Shown here: positions 13,071 to 13,544 of the stretch, one piece after another | How positions within the stretch are numbered: the stretch's first letter is position 1 | Layout: every line of letters begins with the position of its first letter | NCBI GenBank assembly: GCA_002341345.1 | Contig: DDNW01000113.1 | Span: 8,568-22,111 of the forward strand | Source of the DNA: Erythrobacter sp. UBA2510 | Lineage (GTDB): Bacteria > Pseudomonadota > Alphaproteobacteria > Sphingomonadales > Sphingomonadaceae | Length of the DNA stretch: 13,544 bases | Reading direction: 5' to 3' | Program-made: the position numbers and the translations under genes | Notes under the pieces: generated by a model | What the model was told of the DNA's origin: nothing | Databases searched by the model: none | Seen by the model: only the letters and a program-made list of their open reading frames with translations

Positions 13071-13544
13071 TCAAGCCCGGCGTGCGAACCAGATCGTGTG
13101 GCGCGGACCCTTGTTGTTCGGGCGAGCGCGCACGGTGATAACTTCGACATCGAGCTGGGCATCGCGCAGGCGGCCTGTGAACTTGTGATCGGGCCCGGCA
13201 GACCAGACCGCCAGGATCCCGCCGGGCGTCAGCGCATCGCGCAGCCGGGCAATCCCGGTACGGGTATAAAGCCGCTCGTTGCCTTCGCGCACGATCCCGT
13301 CGGGGCCGTTGTCGACATCGAGCAGGATCGCATCGTAGCGCGCAGTCGTGCCGTCACCCGCATCGTCGATCAGGGCCGCGACGTCGGCAATTTCGATAGT
13401 GCCGCGCGGATCGTTCAGGGTCTCACCGGTCAGATGGGCCAGAGGACCTTGCGCCCATTCGAGAATTTCGGGCACCACCTCGGCCACCACCACCTGCCCC
13501 TGGGCCGGCAGCATCTCCAGCGCGGCACGATAGGTAAAGCCCAT
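13071..13544 (-). CDS. Spermidine-synthase-like (SAM-methyltransferase fold) protein, N-terminus outside window
   Basis: The C-terminal 157 residues of a Rossmann-fold protein related to spermidine synthases. The opening MGFTYRAALE is the end of the nucleotide-binding loop (typically GLGMGFT in this group), so the Met at the window edge is almost certainly internal and the gene continues to the right. The acidic residue E22 after VVVA, DVAALIDD at 54-61 and YDAILLDVDNGPDG at 70-83 follow the family order, and the protein ends in IWFARR. Where true spermidine synthases have an aspartate-rich active-site loop of the DxTDP type, this has DVDNGP, so it may be a paralogue with another role rather than SpeE. 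It is convergent with gcrA. Confidence 0.8.
   Translation of the reverse strand: MGFTYRAALEMLPAQGQVVVAEVVPEILEWAQGPLAHLTGETLNDPRGTIEIADVAALIDDAGDGTTARYDAILLDVDNGPDGIVREGNERLYTRTGIARLRDALTPGGILAVWSAGPDHKFTGRLRDAQLDVEVITVRARPNNKGPRHTIWFARRA

Noticed and set aside
12238..13074. Minus-strand ORF of 278 codons
   Set aside because: It mirrors the GcrA gene; its Arg/Gly-rich translation comes from the complement of the Pro/Ala linker.

Overview
The window looks like chromosomal DNA of an alphaproteobacterium, most likely a sphingomonad (Sphingomonadales; Novosphingobium/Erythrobacter-like). The grounds are a GcrA cell-cycle regulator, an alphaproteobacterial-type HspQ, moderately high GC with many CGATCG-like words, and a catabolic locus built around a TonB-dependent outer-membrane receptor, which is typical of that order. 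The genus is an inference; no sequence search was possible.

Left part (1-10569), accessory and catabolic. A leftward operon starts at 5508 and reads: SnoaL/NTF2-like protein, cytochrome P450, GlcD-type FAD-linked oxidase, a possible 17-codon leader ORF, an EthD-SDR fusion protein, a second EthD-domain protein, and a membrane protein cut by the left edge. Spacing is tight, with stop/start overlaps at several joints. A 454-bp AT-rich divergent control region (5509-5962) separates it from a rightward set: TonB-dependent receptor, a hairpin terminator or attenuator, a second SnoaL-like protein related to the first, and a classical SDR. A leftward AraC-family regulator meets the SDR tail to tail, with overlapping stop codons. 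Together these suggest uptake of a hydrophobic or aromatic/terpenoid-like substrate through the receptor. P450 hydroxylation and oxidation by the FAD enzyme and two SDRs would follow, with isomerase/lyase-type steps by the SnoaL and EthD folds, under control of the AraC protein. The substrate cannot be read from the sequence.

Right part (10613-13544), core genome. A tRNA-Ser(CGA) gene on the minus strand points its 3' end at the catabolic locus. After it come hspQ (+), an ABC-2 type permease (-), gcrA (+) with a terminator, and the C-terminal part of a spermidine-synthase-like protein (-) cut by the right edge. The tRNA therefore sits at the junction between housekeeping genes and the catabolic block, a geometry compatible with an island boundary, although no integrase or attachment repeat is visible.

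Most notable: the EthD-SDR fusion, the strongly ribosome-binding-site-led 17-codon ORF coupled to it, the paired SnoaL-like proteins on either side of the divergent promoter region, and a P450 with no redox partner in view. There is no CRISPR array, insertion sequence or rRNA.
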